The notes beneath the pieces were generated by a model. The model was not told the DNA's origin. It ran no database searches and worked only from the letters and a program-made list of their open reading frames with translations. Source: Chryseobacterium sp. C-71 (GTDB lineage: Bacteria; Bacteroidota; Bacteroidia; Flavobacteriales; Weeksellaceae). Taken from it: a stretch of 64,000 bases of DNA. The stretch covers positions 868,001 to 932,000 of the forward strand of contig NZ_CP087131.1 in NCBI RefSeq assembly GCF_020911865.1, given 5' to 3'. The position numbers and the translations under genes were made by a program. Positions 35,552 to 45,736 of the stretch are shown here, piece after piece; position 1 is the first letter of the stretch; each line of letters opens with the position of its first letter.

Positions 35552-37030
35552 ATGAGTAGTCCGGTTGAATTTCCTTATGAGAGTTTTATTAAAATAGATA
35601 GAAATTCTGATGTATCTATCTACATGCAGATTTCAACTCAATTAATTAATGCTATTCAAAGAGGTGTTCTTCCATTCGGAACCAAGCTTCCTGGAACCAG
35701 AGTTTTAAGCATCAATTTGAAAGTTCACAGAAATACGATTGTGGCAGTTTATGATGAATTATTTTCCCAGGGTTGGGTTGAAAGCCTACCCAATAAAGGA
35801 ACCTTTGTTATTGGAAAAGAGAACGAAAAACCCGTAAATATTTTAAGTTTTGAGAAGAAACAACTCATAAATTATCCAAAATCTACTGGTTTCACCTTTA
35901 AAACATCTAATATTCTTGACAATCCTTTTGAGCACTCAGATTGCGAATTTGTTTTTGATGACGGCACTCCTGACGTTCGACTTACGCAGATAGATCATCA
36001 TTCAAGAATTTACAGTTCCACACTGAAGCGAAAAGCACACAAGGTAGGACATTACAATAACGACGGCAGCGAATTTTTTAAGAAAAACCTTTCACACTAT
36101 TTAAATATATCAAGAGGTTTACCCATTTCAAAAAACAATCTACTCATTACAAGAAGCACAGAAATGAGTATTTATATTGTTTCTGAAATTTTACTTTCAG
36201 GTGGAGATACTGTTTTGGTTGGTGAATTAAGCTATTTTTCAGTGAATATGATTTTTCAGAAATCTAAAGTTAATATTCAGACAATACCGATTGACGATGA
36301 AGGGATAGATGTGGAAGAAGTAAGAAAAATATGCAAGAAGCAGAAAATCAGAATGCTTTATCTTACACCGCATCACCACTATCCTACTACGGTAACGTTA
36401 AGCGCACAACGAAGATTAGAATTACTGAAACTTTCTCAAGAGTACGGCTTTATTATCCTTGAAGATGATTACGATTATGATTTCAATTACGACAAAAGCC
36501 CTATTCTTCCTCTAGCGAGTGCCGACACCAATGGAATGGTCATTTATATCGGATCTTTCGGTAAATCTTTGGTTCCCGGATTCAGAACGGGATTTATCGT
36601 TGCTCCTGAAAATTTGATGGATGAAATGCGAAAGTACTTAGGAATTATAGACCGCCAGGGTGATGTTCTTATGGAACATGTTTTGGGTGAAATGATAGCA
36701 GAAGGCGAAATCAATAGATACTTAAAAAAATCTTTAAAAATATACAAGGAACGCAGAGATTATTTCACCACGCTTTTGGAACAACGGTTAGGTGAATATC
36801 TTGATTTTAAAAAACCTTCGGGAGGTTTGGCAGTCTGGATAAAATGGAAAACTCCTGTAAATCTAATGCAGCTCAGTCACCATTGCACTAAAGACAATCT
36901 CTTTATTCCTAAAACATTGCTTTACCAAAATAAGAATCTAACTGCAATGCGATTAGGCTTTGGAAATTTAAGTATGGAAGAAATGGAGAAAAGCATTGAT
37001 ATTTTATCTAAAAACGTGAAAATTTTATAA
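35552..37030 (+). CDS. MocR-type (GntR-aminotransferase) transcriptional regulator
   Basis: A 492-residue fusion. Residues about 15-90 form a GntR winged helix (YMQISTQLINAIQRGVLPFG, LPGTRVLSINLKVHRNTI); the rest is a class I aminotransferase-like domain with PLP lysine in YIGSFGKSLVPG and ILEDDYDYDF. Such proteins bind DNA and sense PLP or an amine adduct. It is divergent from the biotin operon with only 65 nt between starts, so biotin-operon control is the simplest guess. BioF and BioA are PLP enzymes acting on amino intermediates, which fits a MocR sensor. Confidence 0.88.
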   Translation: MSSPVEFPYESFIKIDRNSDVSIYMQISTQLINAIQRGVLPFGTKLPGTRVLSINLKVHRNTIVAVYDELFSQGWVESLPNKGTFVIGKENEKPVNILSFEKKQLINYPKSTGFTFKTSNILDNPFEHSDCEFVFDDGTPDVRLTQIDHHSRIYSSTLKRKAHKVGHYNNDGSEFFKKNLSHYLNISRGLPISKNNLLITRSTEMSIYIVSEILLSGGDTVLVGELSYFSVNMIFQKSKVNIQTIPIDDEGIDVEEVRKICKKQKIRMLYLTPHHHYPTTVTLSAQRRLELLKLSQEYGFIILEDDYDYDFNYDKSPILPLASADTNGMVIYIGSFGKSLVPGFRTGFIVAPENLMDEMRKYLGIIDRQGDVLMEHVLGEMIAEGEINRYLKKSLKIYKERRDYFTTLLEQRLGEYLDFKKPSGGLAVWIKWKTPVNLMQLSHHCTKDNLFIPKTLLYQNKNLTAMRLGFGNLSMEEMEKSIDILSKNVKIL

Positions 37031-37175
37031 AATCATTTATTTAAATTATCCATTGTTTTAAAAGTTTCAATCTTCTATTATAGAGTTATTAGCTTTTAGG
37101 TGATTTTGCGCAATCAGTTTTAAGTACCTCTTTGAGAGATTATCTTGCTAATTAACAATCTCTTATAAAACAAAA

Positions 37176-37197
37176 AAAGCACTCCTAAAAGTGCTTT
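37176..37197 (-). terminator. Intrinsic terminator after tRNA-Arg
   Basis: 8-bp stem AAAGCACT / AGTGCTTT with a 6-nt loop; the minus-strand product ends in seven U. It lies 10 nt past the tRNA 3' end. Confidence 0.75.
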
Positions 37198-37206
37198 AAA
37201 AATCTG

Positions 37207-37280
37207 TGACTTCGAAGGGATTCGAACCCCCAACCCTCGGAGCCGAAATCCGATATTCTATCCAGTTGAACTACGAAGCC
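37207..37280 (-). tRNA. tRNA-Arg, anticodon TCG
   Basis: A 74-nt cloverleaf on the minus strand. Acceptor GGCTTCG pairs with CGAAGTC (one G-U), the D arm is GTTC/GAAT, and the anticodon stem TCGGA/TCCGA encloses TTTCGGC with anticodon TCG (positions 34-36). The T loop is TTCGAAT with two G-U pairs in its stem. The discriminator is A and CCA is not encoded. It reads CGA (and other CGN by wobble). Confidence 0.93.
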
Positions 37281-37348
37281 GTTTCTTTTTGAGTGTCTGA
37301 GAGTGGTAGAGTTCTAGACAAATTCTCTAACTCTACCACTCTCTAACT

Positions 37349-39118
37349 CTAAAACGTAATCTTCACACCTCCTACAACCTGTGCACCAAGAACTTTGTAG
37401 CCTTTGTACGTTTGGTATTTTGAGCTTAGAAGATTGTTTCCGAGTGCGAAAATACTGAAATTTTTGTGAATTTTATACTCTGCAGACAAGTTTAAATCTG
37501 CATACCCTCCAACTTTATCATTTGTATCTTCCGTTGACTGGAAAATCAACGACGGACTTCCCACGCCTTCAAGCATATACGAGTTTGTAGTTCTGTCTGT
37601 TGCGAAGATTCCTTTGAAGCCTAATGATAGTTTTTTCTCGAACATAGTGTATTTTGCACCAATGCTTCCAGTTACTAAAGGAACGTTGTAAATATTATCG
37701 TAATTCTTTAAATCATACTTTAAAAATCTAACATCGGCATCAACAATTAGGTTTTCAAGCGGGAAATATTGTAAACTACCTTTGATATCACTCACATTTC
37801 CATCATCGTAAACTGCAGAAAATGTATTGGCAAAATCATAACCAGGACGGTCTAAAGTAAATGTATTGTCGAACAAATTATTTCCCTGGAAGAACATAAT
37901 ATTTCTCATTTTTCCGAATCCTGCAGAAACATCATATTTAAAAGTTTCGTCGATATCACCTCTTAAACCTGCATAAAAATGATATTGCGTTTCCGTAGGT
38001 CTCAGCATCTGGTCTGAAACCAAGAACGGGTTTGTCTGCAACAATTCACTGTAAGTATTCAACTTTAAACCACCGTCTACTCCACCATAGAACTTAAATT
38101 CTTTAGCAGCAGCTACCTGAAACTCAGCCTGTGGAAACCAATATGTTTTATTGTTTTTTAATTCTTCAGCTAAAATTAAATTAGAATTTCTCGCATTTAA
38201 AAATGAAAAAGAAGAACCCAACATCAAATACGATTCACCTTTAGCAAAAGTTACTTTCGGAGCAATATCTGCATTAAAGAATGTTGATGAATTTTTATTT
38301 AATAAAGCAAAATCTGTTTTTACCGTTTCTAAACCTAAACCTAAATCAGCATTTAAAACAACTCCGCTTTTTCCTAGTTCAACAGCGTGTTTTGAAAGGT
38401 TGGCCAAAATGGAAGCCTGATTTTCTTTTGCATCAAAATGGTCACTCAAAAAGGAAGATTTTACCCTTACATCATTTAAAATTTCATTTGAATAAAAATC
38501 ATAATAACCGTTCACTTTAAACTGATTCACTTTCTGCTTCAAATCTACATCTGCAGAAGGCGTCAATGCGTAAATTCCGTAATAGTTATAATTATCTAAA
38601 CCGTATTCAGCGTTGACATTGATTTTCCCTTTTTCCCCATAAGAATTTAAGAAAGCCCCCAAAGTTGCCGAACTCTGATTAGAATCCCAATCGTAAACTT
38701 TTTTCAAACCATTGGTAGAAAGCACATGAACGTCCGCTCCAACTTCGATTTTGTTCTCAAGCGTTTTAGAAATGTTGGCATCTGCTACAATCTTTCCGTA
38801 ATTCCCCATTCCAAACTGGAAATAGTTATTCTGGGCCGTTCCGTCAAATTTCGGAGCAACATCTTCACCCTGAATAGTAGAGGTTTTAAAATCTGACACC
38901 GCAGGAACATCTGTAATATTGTATTTCACAGGATTCGCCGATTTCTCCTCCGGCGGATAATTTTTCACCGTTTCTACTGAGGTTTTCTTCTTCTCAATTT
39001 TCTTTACTTCCGGTTCTCTTTTCTTATTAAGAATCAGTTTTTCCTCTTTGATCTGAGAAAACGCCACCGACGAAATTCCCAGAAATAATATAGATAGTAT
39101 TTGAATTTTCTTGTTCAT
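37349..39118 (-). CDS. Outer-membrane beta-barrel protein (TonB-receptor-like barrel)
   Basis: A 589-residue protein with a signal peptide (ends SSVAFSQ), a charged Lys/Glu-rich segment (about 25-70) and then many amphipathic strands of alternating aromatic residues ending VLGAQVVGGVKITF, typical of an outer-membrane barrel end. It resembles the barrel of TonB-dependent receptors, but no plug domain is seen. It lies 82 nt after the TPR gene and the two may work together. Substrate unknown. Confidence 0.75.
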   Translation of the reverse strand: MNKKIQILSILFLGISSVAFSQIKEEKLILNKKREPEVKKIEKKKTSVETVKNYPPEEKSANPVKYNITDVPAVSDFKTSTIQGEDVAPKFDGTAQNNYFQFGMGNYGKIVADANISKTLENKIEVGADVHVLSTNGLKKVYDWDSNQSSATLGAFLNSYGEKGKINVNAEYGLDNYNYYGIYALTPSADVDLKQKVNQFKVNGYYDFYSNEILNDVRVKSSFLSDHFDAKENQASILANLSKHAVELGKSGVVLNADLGLGLETVKTDFALLNKNSSTFFNADIAPKVTFAKGESYLMLGSSFSFLNARNSNLILAEELKNNKTYWFPQAEFQVAAAKEFKFYGGVDGGLKLNTYSELLQTNPFLVSDQMLRPTETQYHFYAGLRGDIDETFKYDVSAGFGKMRNIMFFQGNNLFDNTFTLDRPGYDFANTFSAVYDDGNVSDIKGSLQYFPLENLIVDADVRFLKYDLKNYDNIYNVPLVTGSIGAKYTMFEKKLSLGFKGIFATDRTTNSYMLEGVGSPSLIFQSTEDTNDKVGGYADLNLSAEYKIHKNFSIFALGNNLLSSKYQTYKGYKVLGAQVVGGVKITF

Positions 39119-39200
39119 ATATGTTGTATTAATGTATAAAGTAAAAAGTATTGATGATCAAATCACCCAAACACATTTTACATGAATACGACAGTACATT

Positions 39201-42173
39201 TTACTTTTTAATCTGCTTTTTAACTTCCTTTGCTTCTGCCACAATTTCAGGGAAATCTGCATAGTTTGAGATAATCTGATCGCAAGTGTAGCTTGCCTGA
39301 TAATTATCTTTCAAACCAATATAATTTTTCGCCATCAAAACCAATGCTTTTGCACCCCAATAATCTTCTGAAGCGTAATTGTTAGCCAATTTAAAGATGG
39401 TTTCGTTAGAAGATTTAAATGCTTTTCCTTTATTCTGATAGAATGCTTTTGCGTAAAGTGCTTCTGCAGCAACTTCAGTATTTGAAGATTTTTCAAGCGA
39501 AGTATAAGCGGTCTGTGCATCTTTATCTTTCCCTGAATTCATCAGACTTCTCGCCTTGATTACTTTTGCAGTTTCAATAACTGCCGCAGAGTTTTTATTA
39601 TTGGCAATTACAGCATTCGCTAATTTTTCAGCTTCTGAGAAATTCTTTTCCTCCGCATACATTTTCATCAACTCAACATTAGCATAATTTTTAACGTTGA
39701 TGTTGGATGAATTTTTAATGTTTTCTAAATACTTTTTAGCTTCAGCAGAATTTCCTTGTGCGATATAAATCTGAGCAACTCTCGTTGCTGCGTCGTCCTG
39801 ATAATCATTCTGAATATTGGCAATTTCCTGAAGAACTAATAATGCCTTTGTAGGATTATTTGTCTGATAATAACTTTCTCCCAACTCATATTTAGCCTGA
39901 TAAAGACCTTCACCGGTTGGATTCTGCGTTAAATATTTCTCGTAATAAGAGATTGCGTTTTTGTAATCTTTTTTCGTGAAGTATTGCTTCCCTGTGGATA
40001 AATTGATTTCGTCAATTTCAGAAGCGTCGATATTGACACCTACATTTCTCGCAAAACCAGCATAACCTGAAACATCACCGTTTTTGGTGAAAATAGGTTT
40101 CGCAGCCTGAACAATTTTCTGTGCATAAGCCGTATTTTTATATTGTTCACCAAGAGATTTTAATTCAGATAATGCTTTGTCATTTTGATTTTGATCAATA
40201 TAATTCTGCGCTCTATAAATCGAAGCATTAGCTACCAAATCTTTATCAGAAGAAGATTTAATCACCTTTCCGAAGAAATCATTAGAATTGGTAAAGTCAT
40301 CCTGAGCAGCGTAAGCAACACCTATTTCGTACTGTGCATCATCAATATAATCAGATCCCGGATATTTTGAAATTAATGATTTTAAGTTAGTAATTTTAGC
40401 AACGTTATCATTTTTAAATCCTAAAGCTAAAGCTTTTTGATATAAAGTATAATCGGTAGCATCTTCATTTTTATCATAAATCGCAATCGCCTGATCCAAA
40501 TCGTTGTTGGCATAATTAATATCCGCTAAACGAAGCTCGGCATCATTTTTAAATTCAGGTTTTGGATTTTTTAAATATTGTGTAAAATACTGTTCTGCCT
40601 GATCGAATTTTTTAGATTTAAAATAAGCATATCCCAAATCGTAAGGCAACTGTTGTTTTTCTGGGAAAGTTTCGTTGGTCAGTTTTTCGTAACGGGCAAT
40701 CGCAGAAGGATAATTTCCTTTCTGATAATAAACCTGTCCCAACCAATATAAAGCTCTGCTGTTGAATTCTTTGTTGATATTAAATTCTAAACTTCTTAAG
40801 AAATATCTTTCCGCTTCGTCGAAATTACCTTTATTGAATTCCTCTGTTCCCAATAAATAAGAAACCTCCTGATCTACTTTATCGGTTTCAGGAGTTGAAT
40901 TTGGCAATTTATCGATTGCACTTAAAGTTTCTTTAAAGTTTCCGGAATACAGATAAGATTTCACCAAAAGCGATCTCATTTCTGCATTCTTAGCACCGCT
41001 TGGATTTGCCGTAATGTAATTTTGAATTACCGTCGTCGGGCTTTCAAAGGGGTTTCCGATGTCGTAACCCAATTTTGCGTATTGTTCGTGAGCCAACTGT
41101 TTTACACTCGCATCGTAATCCATCTGATAAGACGAACGGAACGCTGAAAGTGCTTCCTGCTTTTTATCAACCGCCAAATAAGCATTTCCTAACTGATAAT
41201 AAGCATTCTGAGCCAAAGCCGAATTACTGTTGATCAATTGATTGTAATAAGAAACCGCTTCATCATATTTTTTAAGTTGAGCCGCCACAAATCCCATTTC
41301 ATACAGATCATTTTCAGACGGGTTTTGCTGAACACTCAGATAATCTTTCAAATGCGGGTAAGCCGATTCATAATCATTCTTCATGAAATAAGATTCACCG
41401 ATGATTTTATGAACCTCCGCTTTATAAGACGCAGAAATATCTTCATTCAGCAAAGCATTTCCTTCAGAAATCGCCTTGTCATAATCTTTATCATTGTAAT
41501 GCATCTGCACATAATACGGACGCACCAGTTTTGAAAATTTCGGCTGATCTTTTATCGAATCAAAATACTGAAACGCCTGATCATTTTGCTTACTTGAATA
41601 ATACAAATGACCCAACATATACGCAATATCACCTTTCTGAGATTCGTCTGCCGTTTTGTGAGCTTCTTCCAATGCATCAATTGCCCCTTTAGAATCACCC
41701 ATCATAAATTTAGCGTACCCCAATTTCAGAATATACTGGGTATTCTCTTCTTTGGTCAGTTGGTATTGATTAACCTTTTTTAAAGTTTTTAAAGCTTCCT
41801 TAAAATCTTTTTTAGACAAATAATAATCCGCCAAAGGCAAATTAGCCTGAGCAAAATACGCAGAGTTCGGATATTCTTTCATAAAAGCCGTCAATCCTTC
41901 TTCCGCATGATTTTTCTGCAGAATCACTCCTATCACGTTATCAAAAAACTGGGCAGCTTCTTTCCTCGACTGCTCCAGATTCTGATTGTAGAAATACTGT
42001 CGTGCATATTCGTATTGAGAAGCGTTGTATATTTTGGTCTGATAAAGATTCTGAGCAAGATTAAACCTATAGTTTTCCTTTTGGGTAAAGTATTGAGACT
42101 GTTGCGCTTCGGAAACCCCGAAATAGAAAACAGCAGCCGCTAAAAGTATTTTTTTTGATTTCATTAACATCAA
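39201..42173 (-). CDS. Tetratricopeptide repeat protein, secreted/periplasmic
   Basis: A 990-residue protein with a signal peptide (MKSKKILLAAAVFYFGV; Met at 42164 may be the true start, after MML). It is almost entirely TPR repeats, for example AYYQLGNAYLAVDKKQEALS and ALYWLGQVYYQKGNYPSAI, roughly 20 or more units. It serves as a protein-binding scaffold, probably in the periplasm. It is followed by the outer-membrane barrel gene on the same strand. No enzymatic domain is present. Confidence 0.85.
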   Translation of the reverse strand: MMLMKSKKILLAAAVFYFGVSEAQQSQYFTQKENYRFNLAQNLYQTKIYNASQYEYARQYFYNQNLEQSRKEAAQFFDNVIGVILQKNHAEEGLTAFMKEYPNSAYFAQANLPLADYYLSKKDFKEALKTLKKVNQYQLTKEENTQYILKLGYAKFMMGDSKGAIDALEEAHKTADESQKGDIAYMLGHLYYSSKQNDQAFQYFDSIKDQPKFSKLVRPYYVQMHYNDKDYDKAISEGNALLNEDISASYKAEVHKIIGESYFMKNDYESAYPHLKDYLSVQQNPSENDLYEMGFVAAQLKKYDEAVSYYNQLINSNSALAQNAYYQLGNAYLAVDKKQEALSAFRSSYQMDYDASVKQLAHEQYAKLGYDIGNPFESPTTVIQNYITANPSGAKNAEMRSLLVKSYLYSGNFKETLSAIDKLPNSTPETDKVDQEVSYLLGTEEFNKGNFDEAERYFLRSLEFNINKEFNSRALYWLGQVYYQKGNYPSAIARYEKLTNETFPEKQQLPYDLGYAYFKSKKFDQAEQYFTQYLKNPKPEFKNDAELRLADINYANNDLDQAIAIYDKNEDATDYTLYQKALALGFKNDNVAKITNLKSLISKYPGSDYIDDAQYEIGVAYAAQDDFTNSNDFFGKVIKSSSDKDLVANASIYRAQNYIDQNQNDKALSELKSLGEQYKNTAYAQKIVQAAKPIFTKNGDVSGYAGFARNVGVNIDASEIDEINLSTGKQYFTKKDYKNAISYYEKYLTQNPTGEGLYQAKYELGESYYQTNNPTKALLVLQEIANIQNDYQDDAATRVAQIYIAQGNSAEAKKYLENIKNSSNINVKNYANVELMKMYAEEKNFSEAEKLANAVIANNKNSAAVIETAKVIKARSLMNSGKDKDAQTAYTSLEKSSNTEVAAEALYAKAFYQNKGKAFKSSNETIFKLANNYASEDYWGAKALVLMAKNYIGLKDNYQASYTCDQIISNYADFPEIVAEAKEVKKQIKK

Positions 42174-42417
42174 ATTTTAAAATGGAAAGGTCTTCAAAAA
42201 TGAGACCAAATATTTTAATTTTAAGATAAGATTTTATCCACAAATTATCAACGAAAATATCGAAAAGATATTGTATAAACAAGCCTTTTAACATATTGTT
42301 AGTATGTGGATTATTTTTTAATACTAATTAACTTTTCAACAAGAAATATTAAGAAAATCTTAATTATTTATCAGAAATAATTACATTTGTTTTTTTCAAC
42401 TTTTATACAACTATTAA

Positions 42418-44091
42418 ATGAATCAACTTTTCAGAAGGAAAAACTATTCAGCAACAGATACTTCCACCAATCTTTTGCGGGTTTTAGGAACTTGGGATAT
42501 CGTTTTTTTCGGAATTGCCGCCATCATCGGAGCCGGAAGTTTCAGCAGTTTGGGTGAAGCCGTTTTCAGAGGCGGCCCCGGTGTTATCCTACTCTATCTG
42601 ATTTGTGGTTTTGCATGTGGTTTCACTGCTTTATGCTACGCAGAATTTGCCAGCAGAATTCCTACAGCAGGTTCGGCTTACACGTATGCTTACGCCAGTT
42701 TTGGTGAATTAATAGCCTGGGTAATTGGCTGGGCTTTGATTATGGAATACTCTTTCGGAAATATTTACGTTGCTTTCTCCTGGTCAGATTATTTTACAAG
42801 TTTCCTCGAGCGCCTGGGAATGCACATTCCTGATTACTTGACTTGTAGTTATACCGAAGCGAAAAAAGCTTTCTTAAATGGTTCTGAAAATAAAGAACTC
42901 ATCAATGCGTGGACGTCTGCTCCTTTATTGGGAAGTTTAAAATTCATTGTCGATATTCCGGCATTAGTGATTAACGGATTGATTACGTGGCTGTGTTACC
43001 GGGGAGTGAAGGAAAGTAAAAACTTCAACAATTCTTTAGTAATTTTAAAATTAGCGGTCATCGTTTTGGTGATCTTAGTTGGTTATTCGTACATCAATAC
43101 CGAAAACTGGACGCCGGTAAGCATAGAAACCGGAACACGTTCATTTATGCCGAATGGTTTTGCAGGAGTGATGAGTGCCGTTTCAGGAGTTTTCTTTGCG
43201 TATATAGGATTTGATGCATTAAGTGTACTTTCAGAAGAAACAAAAGATCCGCAAAAAACATTACCGAAAGGAATGATCATTTCTCTGGCACTGTGTACCG
43301 TAATTTACATCTGTCTGACTTTGGTTTTAACCGGAATGGTCGACTACAGAAAATTCGACGGCGTTGGAGATCCTTTATCATTCATATTTGAAAAAACAAA
43401 CGCTAATGTTGCATGGATGGAACTGACGGTTTCATTTGTTGCAATTGTAGCGATTACCACAGTTTTATTGGTATTCCAGATGGGCCAACCTAGAATCTGG
43501 TATGCGATGAGCCGTGATGGTTTGATGCCGAAAAAATTTCAGGAAGTTCATCCAAAATATAAAACCCCTTCGTTCGCAACGATTGTTACGGGTATTGTGG
43601 TTGGAGTTCCGATTCTTTTCACAGACAAAAGTTTCATTTTAGATTTTACCAGTATCGGAACTATTTTCGCCTTCGTGTTGGTTTGTGCTGGAGTTTTAAT
43701 GCTTCCTCCGAAAGAAAAAATCAAAGGTCGTTTTCACCTTCCTTATATTAATGGAAAGATTATTTTTCCTGTGATTTTCATCGGTGCTTTGGTAGGATTT
43801 CATTACTTCCAGCCGGAGTTTTTTGATCATTTAATGGAATGGAATGATCCTAAAAACGGAGAATTCCGAGCTTCTATTTTCTTTTTTATCTTGATTAATT
43901 TAGGCCTTTGCGTTTTGACCTTTATCAAAAATTTATCTTTGATTCCATTAATCGGCTTAAGCTCTTGTTTATATTTATTGACAGGAATGAGCCACGAAAA
44001 CTGGTTTTATTTCGGAATCTGGTTTGCCATCGGATTGGTTATTTATTTCTGTTATGGATATAGAAACAGCAAACTGAGAAATGCTGACTAA
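42418..44091 (+). CDS. APC-family amino acid permease
   Basis: A 557-residue inner-membrane transporter with about 12-14 membrane segments. The N-terminal signature GTWDIVFFGIAAIIGAGSFS matches the helix 1 GxG region of cationic amino acid transporters, with FAYIGFDALSVLSEETKDPQKT further on. It resembles the CAT/YfnA subgroup importing amino acids with protons. The lipoprotein gene follows 3 nt after its stop. Confidence 0.88.
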   Translation: MNQLFRRKNYSATDTSTNLLRVLGTWDIVFFGIAAIIGAGSFSSLGEAVFRGGPGVILLYLICGFACGFTALCYAEFASRIPTAGSAYTYAYASFGELIAWVIGWALIMEYSFGNIYVAFSWSDYFTSFLERLGMHIPDYLTCSYTEAKKAFLNGSENKELINAWTSAPLLGSLKFIVDIPALVINGLITWLCYRGVKESKNFNNSLVILKLAVIVLVILVGYSYINTENWTPVSIETGTRSFMPNGFAGVMSAVSGVFFAYIGFDALSVLSEETKDPQKTLPKGMIISLALCTVIYICLTLVLTGMVDYRKFDGVGDPLSFIFEKTNANVAWMELTVSFVAIVAITTVLLVFQMGQPRIWYAMSRDGLMPKKFQEVHPKYKTPSFATIVTGIVVGVPILFTDKSFILDFTSIGTIFAFVLVCAGVLMLPPKEKIKGRFHLPYINGKIIFPVIFIGALVGFHYFQPEFFDHLMEWNDPKNGEFRASIFFFILINLGLCVLTFIKNLSLIPLIGLSSCLYLLTGMSHENWFYFGIWFAIGLVIYFCYGYRNSKLRNAD

Positions 44092-44094
44092 TTG

Positions 44095-44706
44095 ATGAAA
44101 CATCTTCTCTGTCTGCTATGTTTAATAATCATCGGATGCAGCAAATCTAAAGTTAATTCTGACAATGATTTTAATTTAGAGAATTCAGAAGTGAAGAAGA
44201 TTCCTTACAAAGATTTTTTAGTTTCAATCAACAAAAAGACTGCGGAAGAAAAGAAAAATTATCTGTTTAAATTTATCAACTATGATATTCCCAATAATTG
44301 GATAGGTACGCCTTGGTCATTCAACGGAACATCTAGAGAACCTCAGAAAAGTACGATTGCCTGTGGATATTTTGTCACCAATACGCTGACTGACTTTGGT
44401 TTCGACATCAACAGAACGTATCTGGCGCAACAAGCTTCTTCTGTGATGATCAAAAAGCTTTGTAAAGACATCAAATACTTCGGCAAAAGACAGGATTTAG
44501 AAAAATATATTTTAAGTAAAGATAAAAACCAAGTGTATATTGTCGGTCTCGACTTCCATACAGGATTTATCACGAGAGAAAATAAAGATACTTATTTTGT
44601 TCATTCAAGCTACATCAAAAACAAAGGTGTGGTAAAGGAATCAACCCAAACTTCACAGGCATTGAACGCTTCCAAAACGTTTATGATTGGAACTTTAAAT
44701 TATTGA
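44095..44706 (+). CDS. Lipoprotein with NlpC/P60-like (YiiX-type) cysteine peptidase fold, tentative
   Basis: The ATG at 44095 is preferred over the TTG at 44092. Its 203 residues start with a lipoprotein signal peptide with lipobox LIIIGC (Cys15). Downstream, IACGYFVTN (Cys), GLDFHTGFI (His) and YFVHSSY (polar third residue) appear in the order of papain-fold amidases such as the NlpC/P60 and YiiX groups. It may act on cell wall or amide bonds at the outer or inner membrane. The fold call is from motif order only. It is coupled to the permease gene. Confidence 0.5.
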   Translation: MKHLLCLLCLIIIGCSKSKVNSDNDFNLENSEVKKIPYKDFLVSINKKTAEEKKNYLFKFINYDIPNNWIGTPWSFNGTSREPQKSTIACGYFVTNTLTDFGFDINRTYLAQQASSVMIKKLCKDIKYFGKRQDLEKYILSKDKNQVYIVGLDFHTGFITRENKDTYFVHSSYIKNKGVVKESTQTSQALNASKTFMIGTLNY

Positions 44707-44789
44707 TATATTAATCCAATCCTTGTTTTTCAAAAATAAGTGGAACGCCTTTGTATATCTTAATTTGAAAACCTTATTAGCTAACTCTT

Positions 44790-44905
44790 TGTTTAGCTTT
44801 GCGTTTAATGATCGAAATGAAAGACAAAGTTTTTGACAACCTGTATTTTGTTGAAGAAAAACAAAGACATTTCATTTAAGAAAGTAATACAATATTTGAA
44901 TAAAT
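44790..44905. repeat. Possible degenerate dispersed repeat
   Basis: The 287-nt gap 44707-44993 has no gene. Its middle part resembles 29080-29185 (shared TTGCGTTTA, ACAAAGT, CATTTCATTTA(A) and AGAAA blocks in order). The match is loose. Confidence 0.35.
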
Positions 44906-44993
44906 CATCTAAACAAAAGAAAATATTATATTAAAATAAATAATTGGCGAAATAATTGCTAAGATTCATCTAAGAACTTTAAAAATTAATGCC

Positions 44994-45317
44994 ATGTCTG
45001 AAAGAATCAAAACATACCAGGAGTTCTATGAGTTTTATCTCGACGAACACAAGAAATTAGGAACAAGAATTTTTCATTTTCTTGGAATTCTATTTGTTTT
45101 TCTCGTCATTGGTTTCGTGATTTACACCGGAAAAGAAAGATTTCTCTGGTACATTCCGATTGTTGGGTATGGTTTTGCGTGGCTGAGTCATGCCTTTATT
45201 GAAAGAAATAAACCTGCAACTTTTAAATACCCACTTTGGTCGTTGCTTTCTGATTTTAAATTATTCTTCGAACTGTTGATTGGCAGGCAGAAATTCAGAA
45301 CGCAGGAAAAAGCTTAA
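44994..45317 (+). CDS. DUF962/Mpo1-like membrane protein
   Basis: A 107-residue protein with FYLDEHKKLGTRIFHFLG near the N-terminus, two or three membrane segments and HAFIERNKPATFKYP, which match the DUF962/Mpo1 family. Yeast Mpo1 is an Fe-dependent dioxygenase for 2-hydroxy fatty acids; the His residues here could ligate iron. It precedes the DUF4377 lipoprotein by 25 nt. Confidence 0.88.
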   Translation: MSERIKTYQEFYEFYLDEHKKLGTRIFHFLGILFVFLVIGFVIYTGKERFLWYIPIVGYGFAWLSHAFIERNKPATFKYPLWSLLSDFKLFFELLIGRQKFRTQEKA

Positions 45318-45342
45318 TTTTAATAACTCTTAAATATTTGTT

Positions 45343-45693
45343 ATGAAAAATATTCTAAAATCACTTTCTATCATTCTTCCGATGGCATCAATGCTGGTAA
45401 TGACGCAGTGCAAACCGATGCCCAATTCAGGATCGTCAGGAGATGAAAAAACCTTCATCATTGCTTCGCAAACCGTCGACTGCACTGGAGTTGCTCCAAT
45501 GAAATGCCTTCAGGTAAAAGAAAAAGAATCTGACAGCTGGGGAAATTTCTACAGCAACATCGAAGGCTTCACCTACGAGCCCGGATTTGAATATGTTTTA
45601 AAAGTAAAAACAGAGAAAATTGAAAATCCGCCAATGGACGGTTCGTCAATCAAATATACCTTGGTACAACAGGTTTCTAAAACAAAGAAATAA
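45343..45693 (+). CDS. DUF4377 domain lipoprotein
   Basis: A 116-residue lipoprotein with lipobox MLVMTQC (Cys23). The mature part has the DUF4377 pattern: VDCTGVAPMKCLQVKE, WGNFYSNIEGFTYEPGFEY and MDGSSIKYTLVQQV. Family members resemble the C-terminal part of HslJ/META-type proteins. Function unknown. Confidence 0.85.
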   Translation: MKNILKSLSIILPMASMLVMTQCKPMPNSGSSGDEKTFIIASQTVDCTGVAPMKCLQVKEKESDSWGNFYSNIEGFTYEPGFEYVLKVKTEKIENPPMDGSSIKYTLVQQVSKTKK

Positions 45694-45694
45694 A

Positions 45695-45730
45695 AAAAAC
45701 CTCTCAGTATAAATTTACTGAGAGGTTTTT
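45695..45730. terminator. Bidirectional intrinsic terminator
   Basis: 15-bp perfect stem AAAAACCTCTCAGTA / TACTGAGAGGTTTTT with a 6-nt loop between convergent genes, with A and T runs on the flanks. Confidence 0.85.
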
Positions 45731-45736
45731 TTTATT